A stretch of DNA of 64,000 bases from Rhodocyclaceae bacterium (GTDB taxonomy: Bacteria; Pseudomonadota; Gammaproteobacteria; Burkholderiales; Rhodocyclaceae). The DNA is taken from the NCBI GenBank assembly GCA_026415155.1, contig JAOAHQ010000067.1:149693-213692 (forward strand). Reading direction: 5' to 3'. The notes below the pieces were generated by a model. That model worked only from the letters and a program-made list of their open reading frames with translations. It had not been told where the DNA came from and ran no database searches. A program made the translations under genes and the position numbers. Shown here one piece after another: positions 1-9,411 of the stretch (the first letter of the stretch is position 1; every line of letters starts with the position of its first letter).

Positions 1-1
1 C

Positions 2-988
2 GCCGGCGGCTGGAAGCTGCCCGATGCGCTCGAAGAAGAGATCGAGGCGCGGCTCGAGGCGCCGATGGGCTGCAAGCCCTCGGCCCAGTTGGGCCGCGCG
101 CGGCGCGTCGACGATGCGGCGGGCCGTTACATCGAGTTCTGCAAGAGCACCTTTCCGAACGAGCTCGACCTCAAGGGGCTGAAACTCGTCGTCGATTGCG
201 CGCATGGCGCGGCCTATCACGTCGCGCCCAAGGTGTTCCACGAATTGGGCGCCGAAGTCGTCGCCGTCGCCGCACAACCCGACGGCCTCAACATCAATGC
301 GGGCGTCGGCGCCACCGCGCCGAAATTTCTCCAGCAAGAGGTGCTGGCGCACCAGGCCGATCTCGGGCTTGCCCTCGATGGCGATGCCGACCGGCTCTTG
401 GTCGTCGATGCCGCGGGCCGGCTCTACGATGGCGACGAGCTCCTCTACGTGATCGCCCGCAACCGCCCGGGGCTCGTGGGGGTGGTCGGCACCTTGATGA
501 GCAATCTCGGCTTCGAGCAGGCGCTCTCGCGGCTGGGCATCGGCTTTGCGCGCGCCAAGGTCGGCGACCGCTACGTGCTGGAGCTCATGCAGGAGAGGGG
601 CTGGACGCTCGGCGGCGAGAATTCCGGCCACATCATCTGCCTCGATCGCCACACGACGGGCGATGGCATCGTCGCCGCCTTGCAGGTGCTCGCCGCCTTG
701 CGCGAGCGCGGCGAGACGCTTCGCGAGGCCTGCGCCGATCTCACGATGTTCCCGCAAAAGCTCGTCAATGTGCGCCTCGCCCGCGCCTTCGACTGGCAAA
801 ACGATGCCGGCATCCAGGCGGCGCGCGCGCGGGCAGAAAAGCTGCTCGATGGCCAAGGCCGCGTGCTCTTGAGACCGTCGGGCACCGAGCCCGTGTTGCG
901 CGTGATGGTCGAGGGGGCCGATGCCGCGCTCGTCGAGGCGCAGGCCGAGGCGATCGCCGCTGCGGTGCGGCAGGCGGCGAACGTTTGA
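2..988 (+). CDS. glmM: Phosphoglucosamine mutase, C-terminal part (5' end outside window)
   Basis: Interconverts glucosamine-6-phosphate and glucosamine-1-phosphate on the way to UDP-GlcNAc for peptidoglycan and LPS. The frame is open from the first bases of the window, so the N-terminal catalytic-serine domain is missing. Visible are the metal loop DGDADR, the sugar-binding GGENSGH segment and the C-terminal phosphate-binding RPSGTEP motif. The open frame upstream of the first internal ATG (65) encodes a family-like KLPD segment, so that ATG is not the real start. The metal and phosphate motifs fit GlmM better than generic phosphomannomutase, and the stop lies nine bases before a convergent vapC. 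Confidence 0.93.
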   Translation, partial: AGGWKLPDALEEEIEARLEAPMGCKPSAQLGRARRVDDAAGRYIEFCKSTFPNELDLKGLKLVVDCAHGAAYHVAPKVFHELGAEVVAVAAQPDGLNINAGVGATAPKFLQQEVLAHQADLGLALDGDADRLLVVDAAGRLYDGDELLYVIARNRPGLVGVVGTLMSNLGFEQALSRLGIGFARAKVGDRYVLELMQERGWTLGGENSGHIICLDRHTTGDGIVAALQVLAALRERGETLREACADLTMFPQKLVNVRLARAFDWQNDAGIQAARARAEKLLDGQGRVLLRPSGTEPVLRVMVEGADAALVEAQAEAIAAAVRQAANV

Positions 989-996
989 ACTTCGCT

Positions 997-1389
997 TCAG
1001 ACCTGCCAGTCTTCGAGCTTGAGGCCCGGGATGCGCGCGAACTCGGCTGTGTTGTGAGTGACCAGCACCAGGTCGCGCGCCAAAGCCTGACCTGCGATCA
1101 ATACGTCGTAGGGCCCGATCGCAGATCCGCTCGTCGCCAGGGCTGCGCGCACCATGCCGGCAGAGCGGGCATCTTCCTTGTCGAATTCCAGGGTTTCGAA
1201 GAGCAATGCATCGACGCGTGCGAGGTTGGCCTCCCGCCGCTGGCTCTTGTACGCGCCATAGTAGAGCTCATGGGCGACGATCGACGAGATGCCGACTTCG
1301 GAGGGGGCGTGGCGGCGGATATGAGCATGAATGATCGCCTGCCCGGCCAGGAGCTCGATGATGGCATTGGTATCGAGCAGGTATTTCAT
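997..1389 (-). CDS. vapC: VapC-type PIN-domain toxin (module 1)
   Basis: 130-residue PIN-domain protein, presumed RNase toxin of a type II toxin-antitoxin module. The N-terminus MKYLLDTNAI carries the first acidic residue of the PIN active site. A conserved Glu follows in HELYYGA, and the later acidic residues lie around GPYDVLIAGQA and THNTAEF. The start is chosen because its ATG overlaps the stop of the upstream antitoxin by four bases (ATGA), the usual coupling in these modules. The longer frame upstream belongs to the antitoxin in another register. The RNA target is unknown. Confidence 0.88.
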   Translation of the reverse strand: MKYLLDTNAIIELLAGQAIIHAHIRRHAPSEVGISSIVAHELYYGAYKSQRREANLARVDALLFETLEFDKEDARSAGMVRAALATSGSAIGPYDVLIAGQALARDLVLVTHNTAEFARIPGLKLEDWQV

Positions 1390-1631
1390 CGAAACAGGTC
1401 GTCTAAGCCGGTGCGCGACTGGCTGATGGAAACTTCCGTCGCCGCCGCTGCGAAATCGGCATCGACGGGGCCGGTGAGTTTGTCCAGCCAGGTCCAGTCG
1501 TTCGCAATCGGTTCCAGCACGACGGCAGCGCCATGACGACGAATCCGCACCTCCGTGCCCTCGAATCGATAAGCTTGCGGCAGGCGCACCGCTTGCGAGC
1601 GACCCGACCAAAATACTTTCGCGGTATCCAT
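1386..1631 (-). CDS. vapB: VapB-type antitoxin (module 1)
   Basis: 81-residue antitoxin with an AbrB/SpoVT-like N-terminal swapped-hairpin domain (KVFWSGRSQAVRLP, typical of VapB proteins) and an acidic C-terminal tail expected to wrap the toxin. The ATG at 1631 is preceded by an AGGAG-type ribosome site about six bases away. This is preferred over an ATG eight codons upstream. Such antitoxins normally repress their own promoter, which would lie in the AT-richer bases 1640-1690. Confidence 0.85.
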   Translation of the reverse strand: MDTAKVFWSGRSQAVRLPQAYRFEGTEVRIRRHGAAVVLEPIANDWTWLDKLTGPVDADFAAAATEVSISQSRTGLDDLFR

Positions 1632-1700
1632 GCTAATCTCCTGAGATATACCCAAAGTATATCTTGTATCTCAGTGGAATCCAGATCGGTTGGATGAGGC

Positions 1701-2769
<1,069 letters not shown>

Positions 2770-2777
<8 letters not shown>

Positions 2778-5499
2778 CTTGGGGGGTTTCCTTTCCGGCC
2801 AGGAACTTGTCGAGGGTCGCAAGCATTTGGGCGACGTCGATGGGTTTGGTGAGATAGGCGGCAAAACCGGCGGCCAAGCCCCGTTCGATGTCGCGCGGCA
2901 TCGCGTTGGCGGTCACGGCGACGACCGGGATCGTGCGCAATAGCGCCTGCTTTTTGAAGACTTCGAGCACCTGGTAGCCATCGAGCCCCGGCATGTGGAT
3001 GTCGAGCAGAACGAGATCGGGCCGATGGGCGAGCGCGAGCTCCACGCCCAGTTCGCCCGAATGGGCGGTGAGCAGGTGCAGATGCGGCCGCTTGCCGATC
3101 ACCTGGGCGATGAGTTTCAGATTGCTTGGGTTGTCGTCGATGGCGAGCACGGTTTTCCGTTCGCCGAGGGCTGCAGTGGCCAGAGGGGAGGCGTGGGCCG
3201 TCTCGCCAGCGCCGACTTTGGGCGCCTTTCCGGCAGCAAGCTCGACCCAGAAGGTCGAACCGACCCCCAGTGCGCTCTCGACGCCGATCTCACCGCCCAT
3301 CATCTCGACGAGGCGGCGCGTGATCGTAAGACCAATACCCGTGCCCTCGATGCCGCTCGTTTCGGCACCGAGACGGCTAAAGGGCTGGAACAATTCGCCG
3401 AGACGCTCGGGGGCAATGCCCTGGCCTGTATCGGTGACGAAAAGCCGCCAATGACCAGCCTGGCCCGGGGTGACCGAGAAGCTCACTTTGCCGTTTGGGC
3501 GGTTGTATTTGATCGCGTTGGAGAGGAGATTGAGCAGCACCTGCTTCAAGCGCACGCGGTCGGCATAGACCACCACTTCGGGGCAGGGGGCGAATTCGAG
3601 CGCGATGGAGCGGGTCTGCGCCATCGGCAGCACGAGCTGGCGGCATTCTTCGAGGAGGTCGCCGAGCGGGATCTCCTCCATCGACAAATCGATGCGGCCG
3701 GCCTCGATCTTGGCGAGATCGAGCACCTCGTTGATGAGTTCGAGCAGATGGCGGCCGGCCTTGAGAATCTCATGCACGTTGTCGAGCTGGTCGTCCGAGA
3801 GCGCATCGTCGTATTCGAGCATTTGCGCAAAGCCGATGATGGCATTCAAGGGCGTGCGCAGTTCGTGGCTCATGCTGGAGAGGAAGTCCGACTTGGCGCG
3901 ATTGGCGCGCTCGGCGGCCTCGCGCGCCTCGATGAGGGCGAGCTCGGCGCGCTTCCTCGCATCGATGTCCTGCACCACGCCGAGCATCTTGAGCGGCTTG
4001 CCCGAAGCATCGCGCGTGACGGCGCCGCGTTCGAGCAGCCAGCGCACGGTGCCGTCGGGCCAGACGACGCGATGCTCGATTTCATAGGGCGCATCGTGCT
4101 CGACGCTCGCGTTGACGGCATCGATGACCGCCTGCCGGTCGTCTGGATGCACGGCCTTGAGAAAGTTCTCGTACGAAGTGGCCAACTCGCCGGGCGCGTA
4201 GCCAAACAGCGGTGCAATGCGCTCTGACCAATATAGGTCGCCGGTCTCGATGTTCCACTCCCAGGTGCCGATGTTGGCGTAGTTCTGGCCGCGCCGCAGG
4301 CGCTCCTCGCTGATCTGCAAGGCCTCCTGCGCTGCTTTGAGGCTGGTGATGTCGGTGCGGATCGAGATGTATTCAAGCACGCGGCCTTGACTATCGGTGA
4401 TCGGATAGATCGTTGCCGCCACCCAGTAGAGCGAACCATCCTTGCGCCGGTTGCAGACCTCGCCATGCCAGACGCGGCCAGCGCCGATGGTGCGCCACAT
4501 CTCCTGGTAAAACGACTCCTCGTGCAGGCCCGATTTGATGAGGCGGTGGTTTTGGCCGATGAGTTCCTCACGGGCATAGCCGCTGATGGCGCAAAACTTG
4601 TCATTGACGTAGGTGATGCGGCCTTGCGCATCGGCGATGCTGACGATGGCATGGGCGTCGATGGCGAGCCTCAATTGCTCGAGGCGCAGGCGCGCCTTGG
4701 CTTGATGGCGCAGGTTGTTCGCTTCGATGCGTTGCAGGCTGCGGTGGCGCCGTGCGTGCGAGGTCACGGCGGCCAGCAAGAGCTCGGGCGGCGACGACTT
4801 TGGCAGGAAATCCTCGGCGGCGGCGCTGCGCGCCTCGAGCTTGTCCTCGAGGCTTTCCATCGCGGTGAGGAAGAGCACCGGCAATCGCGCATAGGACGGG
4901 TGCTGGCGCACGATGGTGACGAGCTCGGGGCCGCGGCAGGCCGGCATCTCGATGTCGAGCACCAGCACGTCGGGCTGGAACTCGTCGAGATGATCGAGGA
5001 CGAGGAGGGGGTCGCTGCTCGCCAACACTTCGATGCCTGCGGCGCGCAGGTAATTGGCGTAGTAATCGAGCGCGCTTTTCTCGTCTTCGAGCAAGATGGC
5101 CCGCAGCGGCGGGCCGGCCAAGCGATCGTGGAGCGCCTCGACGGCCTCTGCGAGCCGTTCGGGATCGAGCGGCTGGCGGAAGAAATGCTGCACGCCCAGG
5201 CGCTGCCATTGGATCAGCTCGGTGAAACGCGCCGACGCATCGGTGAGCGCAATCCAGCCGCCCAGCCGTGGGGCGCGCTGTGAGAGCGCTATGCGCTCGG
5301 CCTGGGCGAGGCTCACCAGCCAGACGAGTTCCGTGAGCAAGAGGTCGCCCGGGCCGAGGTCGGCAGGCAATTCCTTGAGCGTACCGGCTCGGTAGGGGGT
5401 GACCGCCAGCCGCGCCAGGCGAGGCGGCAGCGGCGGCAGGCTATCGCTGAATTGACCCAGCGCGATGACGCGCATGGCGAAAGCGGGGCGAGGGCTCAT
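2770..5499 (-). CDS. Hybrid sensor histidine kinase (REC-REC-PAS-PAS-HisKA-HATPase-REC)
   Basis: About 909 residues with no obvious membrane segment. In order: a degenerate receiver-like N-terminus, a receiver domain (about 134-250, Asp in VLVLDIEMP), two PAS/PAC modules, the HisKA dimer domain with the phospho-His in MSHELRTPLN, an HATPase domain (DTGQGI and GTGIGL), and a C-terminal receiver (LVLLDIHMP, YLTKP). The start is the ATG overlapping the upstream stop by four bases; another ATG lies at 5475. The linker before the last receiver carries residues KVGAGETA (about 761-768), encoded by a copy of the 24-base dispersed element at 3196-3219. It probably signals to the downstream HD-GYP regulator. 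Confidence 0.88.
3196..3219 (-). repeat. 24-base dispersed element, copy 1 (inside hybrid kinase)
   Basis: Read on the minus strand this is AAAGTCGGCGCT followed directly by GGCGAGACGGCC, one mismatch from the commonest form. It is in codon register with the kinase gene and encodes KVGAGETA in an interdomain linker. Confidence 0.85.
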
Positions 5500-6749
5500 G
5501 CGGGGCGTGGGGCTGCCAGGACGACCTGACCCTTGCCTTGGCGCTTGGCCGCATACATGGCATGGTCGGCGGCGGTGAGGAGTTCGGAGGCGGTGCGCCC
5601 ATGCTGCGGCCAAAGGGCGATGCCGATGCTCGCGCCCAGCTGGCTGGGCACGCCTTGCAAGCGCATCGGCTGGGAAACTGCGGCGAGCAGGCGCTGACCG
5701 ATCGCCTGAGCCGTCTCGGCGCTGGCGATGTCCTGGCAGAGGGCGACGAATTCGTCGCCTCCCAGGCGGGCAACGAAGTCTTCCGCCGCGAGCGTGTGGC
5801 GCAGCCGCTGCGCGATGATCTTGAGCGCCTCGTCGCCGGCTTCATGGCCGAGGGTATCGTTGATCGGCTTGAAGCCATCGAGATCGATGAACAGCACGGC
5901 AAAAGGAGCCGTCTGCGCTTTGCCGCAGAGGACCTCGAGCCGGGCATTGAACTGGCCGCGATTGGGCAAGCCCGTCAGCACGTCGTGATGGGCGAGAAAC
6001 TCGATGCGCGCGCGCGCCGCTTCTTCGGCCGAGATGTCGCTCACGAGGCCGATGAACCAGCGGCGCCCGCCGCCGCGCTGCACCTCGGTGACTGCGAGCC
6101 GCATCGGGAAGACTTCGCCGTTCTTGCGCAGGCCTTCGACCTTGCGGCCGATACCGATGATGTGCGGCTGGCCTTCGCGCAGGTAACGCGCGATGTAGCC
6201 GTCGTGCTCACGGGCGTAGGGCGCTGGCATCAGCATGCTGACGTTTTTGCCGATCACCTCGGCGGGCCGATAGCCGAAGATGCGCTCGGCGGCCTGGTTG
6301 AAGCTTTGGATGAGGCCCTGCTCGTCGATGGTCAGGATGCCTTCATAGACATTGTCAAGAATGCCATGCAGACTCTCCTGCATCGTCGCAATGCGCTGCA
6401 TCGAGGCGATGCGCGCCTGCAGGATTGCGAGCGGCGTCGGTTTGATCAGATAGTCGTCGGCGCCCGCTTCGAGGCCGGCGACGATTTCGTCGTGTGCAGA
6501 CAACGAGGTCATCAGGATGACTGGAATCCAGCGCGTACCGCCTAAGGCCTTGATGCGGCGCGTCGCCTCGATGCCGTCCATCATTGGCATGACGATGTCC
6601 ATCAAGACGAGATGCGGCGGCTGGCGAGTGAAGGCCTCGACGGCGGCTTGCCCATCGCTGACATAGGTGACTTGGTGGCCTTGCTGCTCGAGGAAGGCGA
6701 TGATGGGCAGGGCGATGGCCCGAACATCTTCGGCGAAGAGAATGTTCAT
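5496..6749 (-). CDS. Response regulator with PAS and GGDEF domains (diguanylate cyclase)
   Basis: 417 residues: receiver domain (Asp in LVLMDIVMP, Lys in YLIKP), PAS domain (about 130-250) and GGDEF domain. The signature is intact (ARLGGDEFVAL) and substrate-binding residues such as FIDLDGFKPIND are present, so c-di-GMP synthesis is expected. The usual inhibitory RxxD site five residues before GGDEF reads AAED, so product inhibition through a standard I-site is unlikely. First gene of the operon with the hybrid kinase and the HD-GYP regulator. The start is the ATG that opens the receiver domain (MNILFAED); a longer frame upstream has no family support. Confidence 0.9.
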   Translation of the reverse strand: MNILFAEDVRAIALPIIAFLEQQGHQVTYVSDGQAAVEAFTRQPPHLVLMDIVMPMMDGIEATRRIKALGGTRWIPVILMTSLSAHDEIVAGLEAGADDYLIKPTPLAILQARIASMQRIATMQESLHGILDNVYEGILTIDEQGLIQSFNQAAERIFGYRPAEVIGKNVSMLMPAPYAREHDGYIARYLREGQPHIIGIGRKVEGLRKNGEVFPMRLAVTEVQRGGGRRWFIGLVSDISAEEAARARIEFLAHHDVLTGLPNRGQFNARLEVLCGKAQTAPFAVLFIDLDGFKPINDTLGHEAGDEALKIIAQRLRHTLAAEDFVARLGGDEFVALCQDIASAETAQAIGQRLLAAVSQPMRLQGVPSQLGASIGIALWPQHGRTASELLTAADHAMYAAKRQGKGQVVLAAPRPA

Positions 6750-6846
6750 GCAGCAGTCTGCCCCCTGCTCGTTTCGGCGGTCATTTTCGAAGTGTTTGCG
6801 CCGGCGCTCCCGGCGCAATGATAACGTAACGCCTCCTCACGATAGG

Positions 6847-7052
6847 GAAACGCTGAAGAAATCGTCGCGAGCGGTCGGAGGGCAAGGCGCACGGAGCGCA
6901 GGAACCGAGACATAACAAGAAGTTAGGCGAGGTTCCGAAAACGAAGTTTCGGCGTAGGCTAACATCGGCGCAGCCGATGTTAAGCGAAGCGGCCGAAGCC
7001 AACACCGCGCAACGCCGCCATCCGACCGCGCAGCAGATTTATTCAGCGTTTC
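6847..7052. mobile_element. Miniature inverted-repeat element B (about 206 bp)
   Basis: The only content of the 320-base gap between two genes. The ends are inverted repeats: the left end reads GAAACGCTGAAGAAATC and the right end, on the other strand, GAAACGCTGAATAAATC; similarity continues inward through GCGGTCGGA. Inside is a near-perfect palindrome (TAACATCGGC, three bases, GCCGATGTTA, about 6959-6981). No open frame resembles a transposase, so this looks like a non-autonomous element moved in trans. No second copy is present here, so family membership is inferred from structure alone. Confidence 0.6.
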
Positions 7053-7073
7053 GATAGGGATAAGGCGCGGGCA

Positions 7074-7949
7074 ATGAACAGCTGCAGCATGCTTCCGGCT
7101 CCTGGGCGTTGGCCTAGGATCGTCCTCAGGTTCTTCGCCGTCATCCTCGGCATGGCGGCAACAGCGGTGGGTGCGGCGGGAAGGCTAGAGGATGCCGCGG
7201 CCGTGCCTCATCTCGATGAACGCGGTAGTCAAGGCTACCGGGAGTTTCTCGCCAGTCCCCCTCACCGCGCCTTTGCGATCGCGCCGGGCGGCGCCTGGGC
7301 CTGGCAGTCGGGCTTGCCCAGCGCGGAACTCGCCGAGCGCGCGGCGCTCGAGGCCTGCCGCGAACTCGCGCAAAGCCGCTGCGTGCTCTACGCCGTCGAT
7401 GATGAGGTCGTGTTCGATGCCAAGACCTGGCCGACGCTCTGGGGCCCCTATGCGACGGCGGAAGCAGCGGCCAAGGCGCCCGTCGGCACGCGGCGCGGCG
7501 AGCGCTTTCCAGATCTCGTCTTGCAGGATGAGCAGGGCAGATCACAACGGCTTTCCGCATGGCGTGGCCAGGTGGTCGTGCTGCACTTCTGGGGCTCGTG
7601 GTGCCCGCCCTGCCGCCGCGAGCTGCCGGATCTGGCGCGGCTCGTGAAGGCCTTGCACAAGGAGCGCGGCATCCGCTTTGCCTTCGTGCCGGTGCGCGAA
7701 CCCTTCGCAACTGCGCGCGCCTGGTTGCGGGCCGAACGTCTCGACTTGCCGCTCTATGCCGGCGGCGAAAAGGAATTCACGCTCGCCGATGGTTCCCGTC
7801 TCGCCGATCGCCGCATCGCGGGCAAATTTCCGACCACCTATGTGCTCGACAAGCACGGCCTCGTGGTGTTTTCGCACATCGGCGATGCGAGCCGCTGGGA
7901 GGAATACGCGCCATTCTTGCGCGATGTGGCAGCGCGTTCCGGCAGGTAG
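7074..7949 (+). CDS. Periplasmic thioredoxin-like (TlpA/ResA family) protein
   Basis: 291 residues. An N-terminal hydrophobic stretch (about 17-35, ending near AVGAAG) is a probable Sec signal. Residues 50-125 are a non-thioredoxin domain with two Cys that may be disulfide-bonded. Residues about 140-285 form a TlpA-like thioredoxin fold with active site WCPPC inside HFWGSWCPPCRREL and a cis-Pro region (FPTTYVLDKHG). A role in reducing periplasmic disulfides or apocytochrome c is plausible beside a multiheme cytochrome operon, but that link is inference. It starts just inside the right end of miniature element B, so its promoter may have been supplied or disrupted by that element. Confidence 0.78.
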   Translation: MNSCSMLPAPGRWPRIVLRFFAVILGMAATAVGAAGRLEDAAAVPHLDERGSQGYREFLASPPHRAFAIAPGGAWAWQSGLPSAELAERAALEACRELAQSRCVLYAVDDEVVFDAKTWPTLWGPYATAEAAAKAPVGTRRGERFPDLVLQDEQGRSQRLSAWRGQVVVLHFWGSWCPPCRRELPDLARLVKALHKERGIRFAFVPVREPFATARAWLRAERLDLPLYAGGEKEFTLADGSRLADRRIAGKFPTTYVLDKHGLVVFSHIGDASRWEEYAPFLRDVAARSGR

Positions 7950-7969
7950 AGCCCACGCGCGGCAGTCCG

Positions 7970-8395
7970 TCAGCGCGTTTGCAGCCAGTCGGCGAATTCG
8001 GCGATGGTCAGAATGGGGATGCGGAATCTATCCTTGATGGCATGGAGATCGGCATCGCCGCTGATCAAAGCATCGGCTTGGCCGGCTTCGGCGAGCGCCA
8101 AAAAAATGAGGTCGTCGGCATCGCGGATGGCCGGGAGCCGGTAGGTCGGGACAGCGACTGTTACGGTTTCGGCATAGGGCAGGAATTCCGCCAGCAAGGT
8201 TTCCTGTTCATGACGGGCTAGCGCGAACTTCGGGTAGGCGAGCACGCGCAGCAGCTCACTCACCGTGTCGCGGCTAGCCAAGGGGATGATGCGCTTGGCC
8301 TGCCAGGCTTCGCGTATCCAGACGCAGCTGCCCCGCGCAAAAATCAGCGCCGAGACCAGACAGTGGGTATCGAGCACGACGCGCGGGGCGTTCAT
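7970..8395 (-). CDS. PIN-domain toxin of a type II module (module 2)
   Basis: 141 residues, of the PIN family often annotated as putative toxin-antitoxin toxin component. Acidic active-site residues are visible in VVLDTHCLVSAL near the N-terminus, DADDLIFLALA, and SGDADL near the C-terminus. The ATG overlaps the stop of the upstream AbrB-type antitoxin by four bases; a longer in-frame start would lie inside the antitoxin gene. It differs clearly from module 1, so the two are not recent duplicates. Confidence 0.82.
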   Translation of the reverse strand: MNAPRVVLDTHCLVSALIFARGSCVWIREAWQAKRIIPLASRDTVSELLRVLAYPKFALARHEQETLLAEFLPYAETVTVAVPTYRLPAIRDADDLIFLALAEAGQADALISGDADLHAIKDRFRIPILTIAEFADWLQTR

Positions 8396-8616
8396 GTCCG
8401 CTTGCGTGCCCATGCGATGGCGTCGGCGACGTCCTCCGGCGTGATTCCCAAAGCTTCCAGCTTCGCCCGCACGGCTTCTCCCTGCTGCAGGCGAACCGGG
8501 GTCAGGACGATTTTGCCGCCCTCGACGGCGACATCATAGTAGTCCGCCTCGCCAGTTTGTTGGACGATGGCCTTGGGGAGGGTGATTTGGTTCTTGCTCG
8601 TGCGTTTGGCCAACAT
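8392..8616 (-). CDS. AbrB-family antitoxin (module 2)
   Basis: 74 residues with an AbrB/MazE-like N-terminus (AKRTSKNQITLPKAIVQQ) that forms a swapped-hairpin DNA-binding dimer, and an acidic C-terminal half. A purine-rich AAGGA ribosome site precedes the ATG. It is coupled to the PIN toxin by an ATGA overlap. The pair is separated from the upstream cytochrome operon by a terminator. Confidence 0.82.
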   Translation of the reverse strand: MLAKRTSKNQITLPKAIVQQTGEADYYDVAVEGGKIVLTPVRLQQGEAVRAKLEALGITPEDVADAIAWARKRT

Positions 8617-8702
8617 GGCGGTTCCTTGAGGTAATGAAGTAAGGATTCCATTCTATCCTCGCTCCCTCTTGTAGGGCACGAGAAAGATTGCGGCGGAGCA
8701 AG

Positions 8703-8731
8703 AAAAAAGCCGCGCCTGCTTTGGCGCGGCT
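8703..8731 (-). terminator. Rho-independent terminator after the cytochrome operon
   Basis: On the minus strand an 8-base stem GCCGCGCC / GGCGCGGC with a six-base loop is followed by six T residues. It ends the DUF302-octaheme-cytochrome b transcript before the antitoxin gene. Confidence 0.85.
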
Positions 8732-8735
8732 CCTG

Positions 8736-8759
8736 GGCCGTCCCGCCAGCGCCGACTTT
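8736..8759 (-). repeat. 24-base dispersed element, copy 2 (intergenic)
   Basis: Exact match to the commonest form (minus strand AAAGTCGGCGCT then GGCGGGACGGCC). It lies between the cytochrome b stop and the terminator, so it is transcribed in the 3' untranslated region. Confidence 0.85.
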
Positions 8760-8794
8760 CCGAGGGGCGGCGCATGGCTGGAGTCTGGCGGAGG

Positions 8795-9394
8795 CTATTC
8801 GACTTCTTCCCAGCCGGTGATCATCGCCTTGAGGTGCGAGGTCGGCGTGTGGCCGGCGGTCGTGAGATAGACGTGGGCGATCAGGAAGATCAGCATCATG
8901 AACGCCGCCACGGTGTGGAAGAAGGCCACCCATTCGAGCGAGAGATACCGGTCGAGCTGCCACTCGTCCCACTGGTCGTAGAAGAGGTAGAACCAGCCCG
9001 TAAACCAGATCAATGGGCCGATGAAGAGCATTACGCCGAGGTAGGCGAGGCGCTGTAGCGGATTGTGCTTCCTCAGCTGGGTGGCGCGGAAGGGGTGCGG
9101 CGCATTGACGAAGATGCCGTGGGTGTAATACTTGATCATCGCATCGACCTTGGCCAGCGTCGGGATGTACTGCTTCCATTCCCCGGTCGTGAAATGCCAG
9201 AAGATCGCGAAGATCCACAGGCCGACGAGCGTCCAGGCCGCGTTGGTGTGCAGATTCACGGCCTCCTTGAAGCCGAGGAACTTGTAGCTGCCGTGGATTT
9301 CGAAGCCGGTGACGAGCAGCGTGATGATCAGGAGCGCCTGCGACCAGTGCCAGAAGCGCTCGAAGCGTTTGAAGACGTAGATTTTTTCGGCCAT
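8795..9394 (-). CDS. Membrane cytochrome b, partner of the octaheme cytochrome
   Basis: 199 residues with four hydrophobic helices, resembling cytochrome b561-type subunits of thiosulfate reductases and hydrogenases. His residues suited to heme ligation occur in RFWHWSQ, FEIHGS, AFFHTV and LIAHVY. It should pass electrons between the quinone pool and a periplasmic partner, here almost certainly the octaheme protein 17 bases upstream. A GAGGAG ribosome site precedes the ATG. An earlier in-frame extension overlaps the upstream gene and is not used. Confidence 0.85.
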   Translation of the reverse strand: MAEKIYVFKRFERFWHWSQALLIITLLVTGFEIHGSYKFLGFKEAVNLHTNAAWTLVGLWIFAIFWHFTTGEWKQYIPTLAKVDAMIKYYTHGIFVNAPHPFRATQLRKHNPLQRLAYLGVMLFIGPLIWFTGWFYLFYDQWDEWQLDRYLSLEWVAFFHTVAAFMMLIFLIAHVYLTTAGHTPTSHLKAMITGWEEVE

Positions 9395-9411
9395 CGCGAA
9401 TCTCCTCGTGT

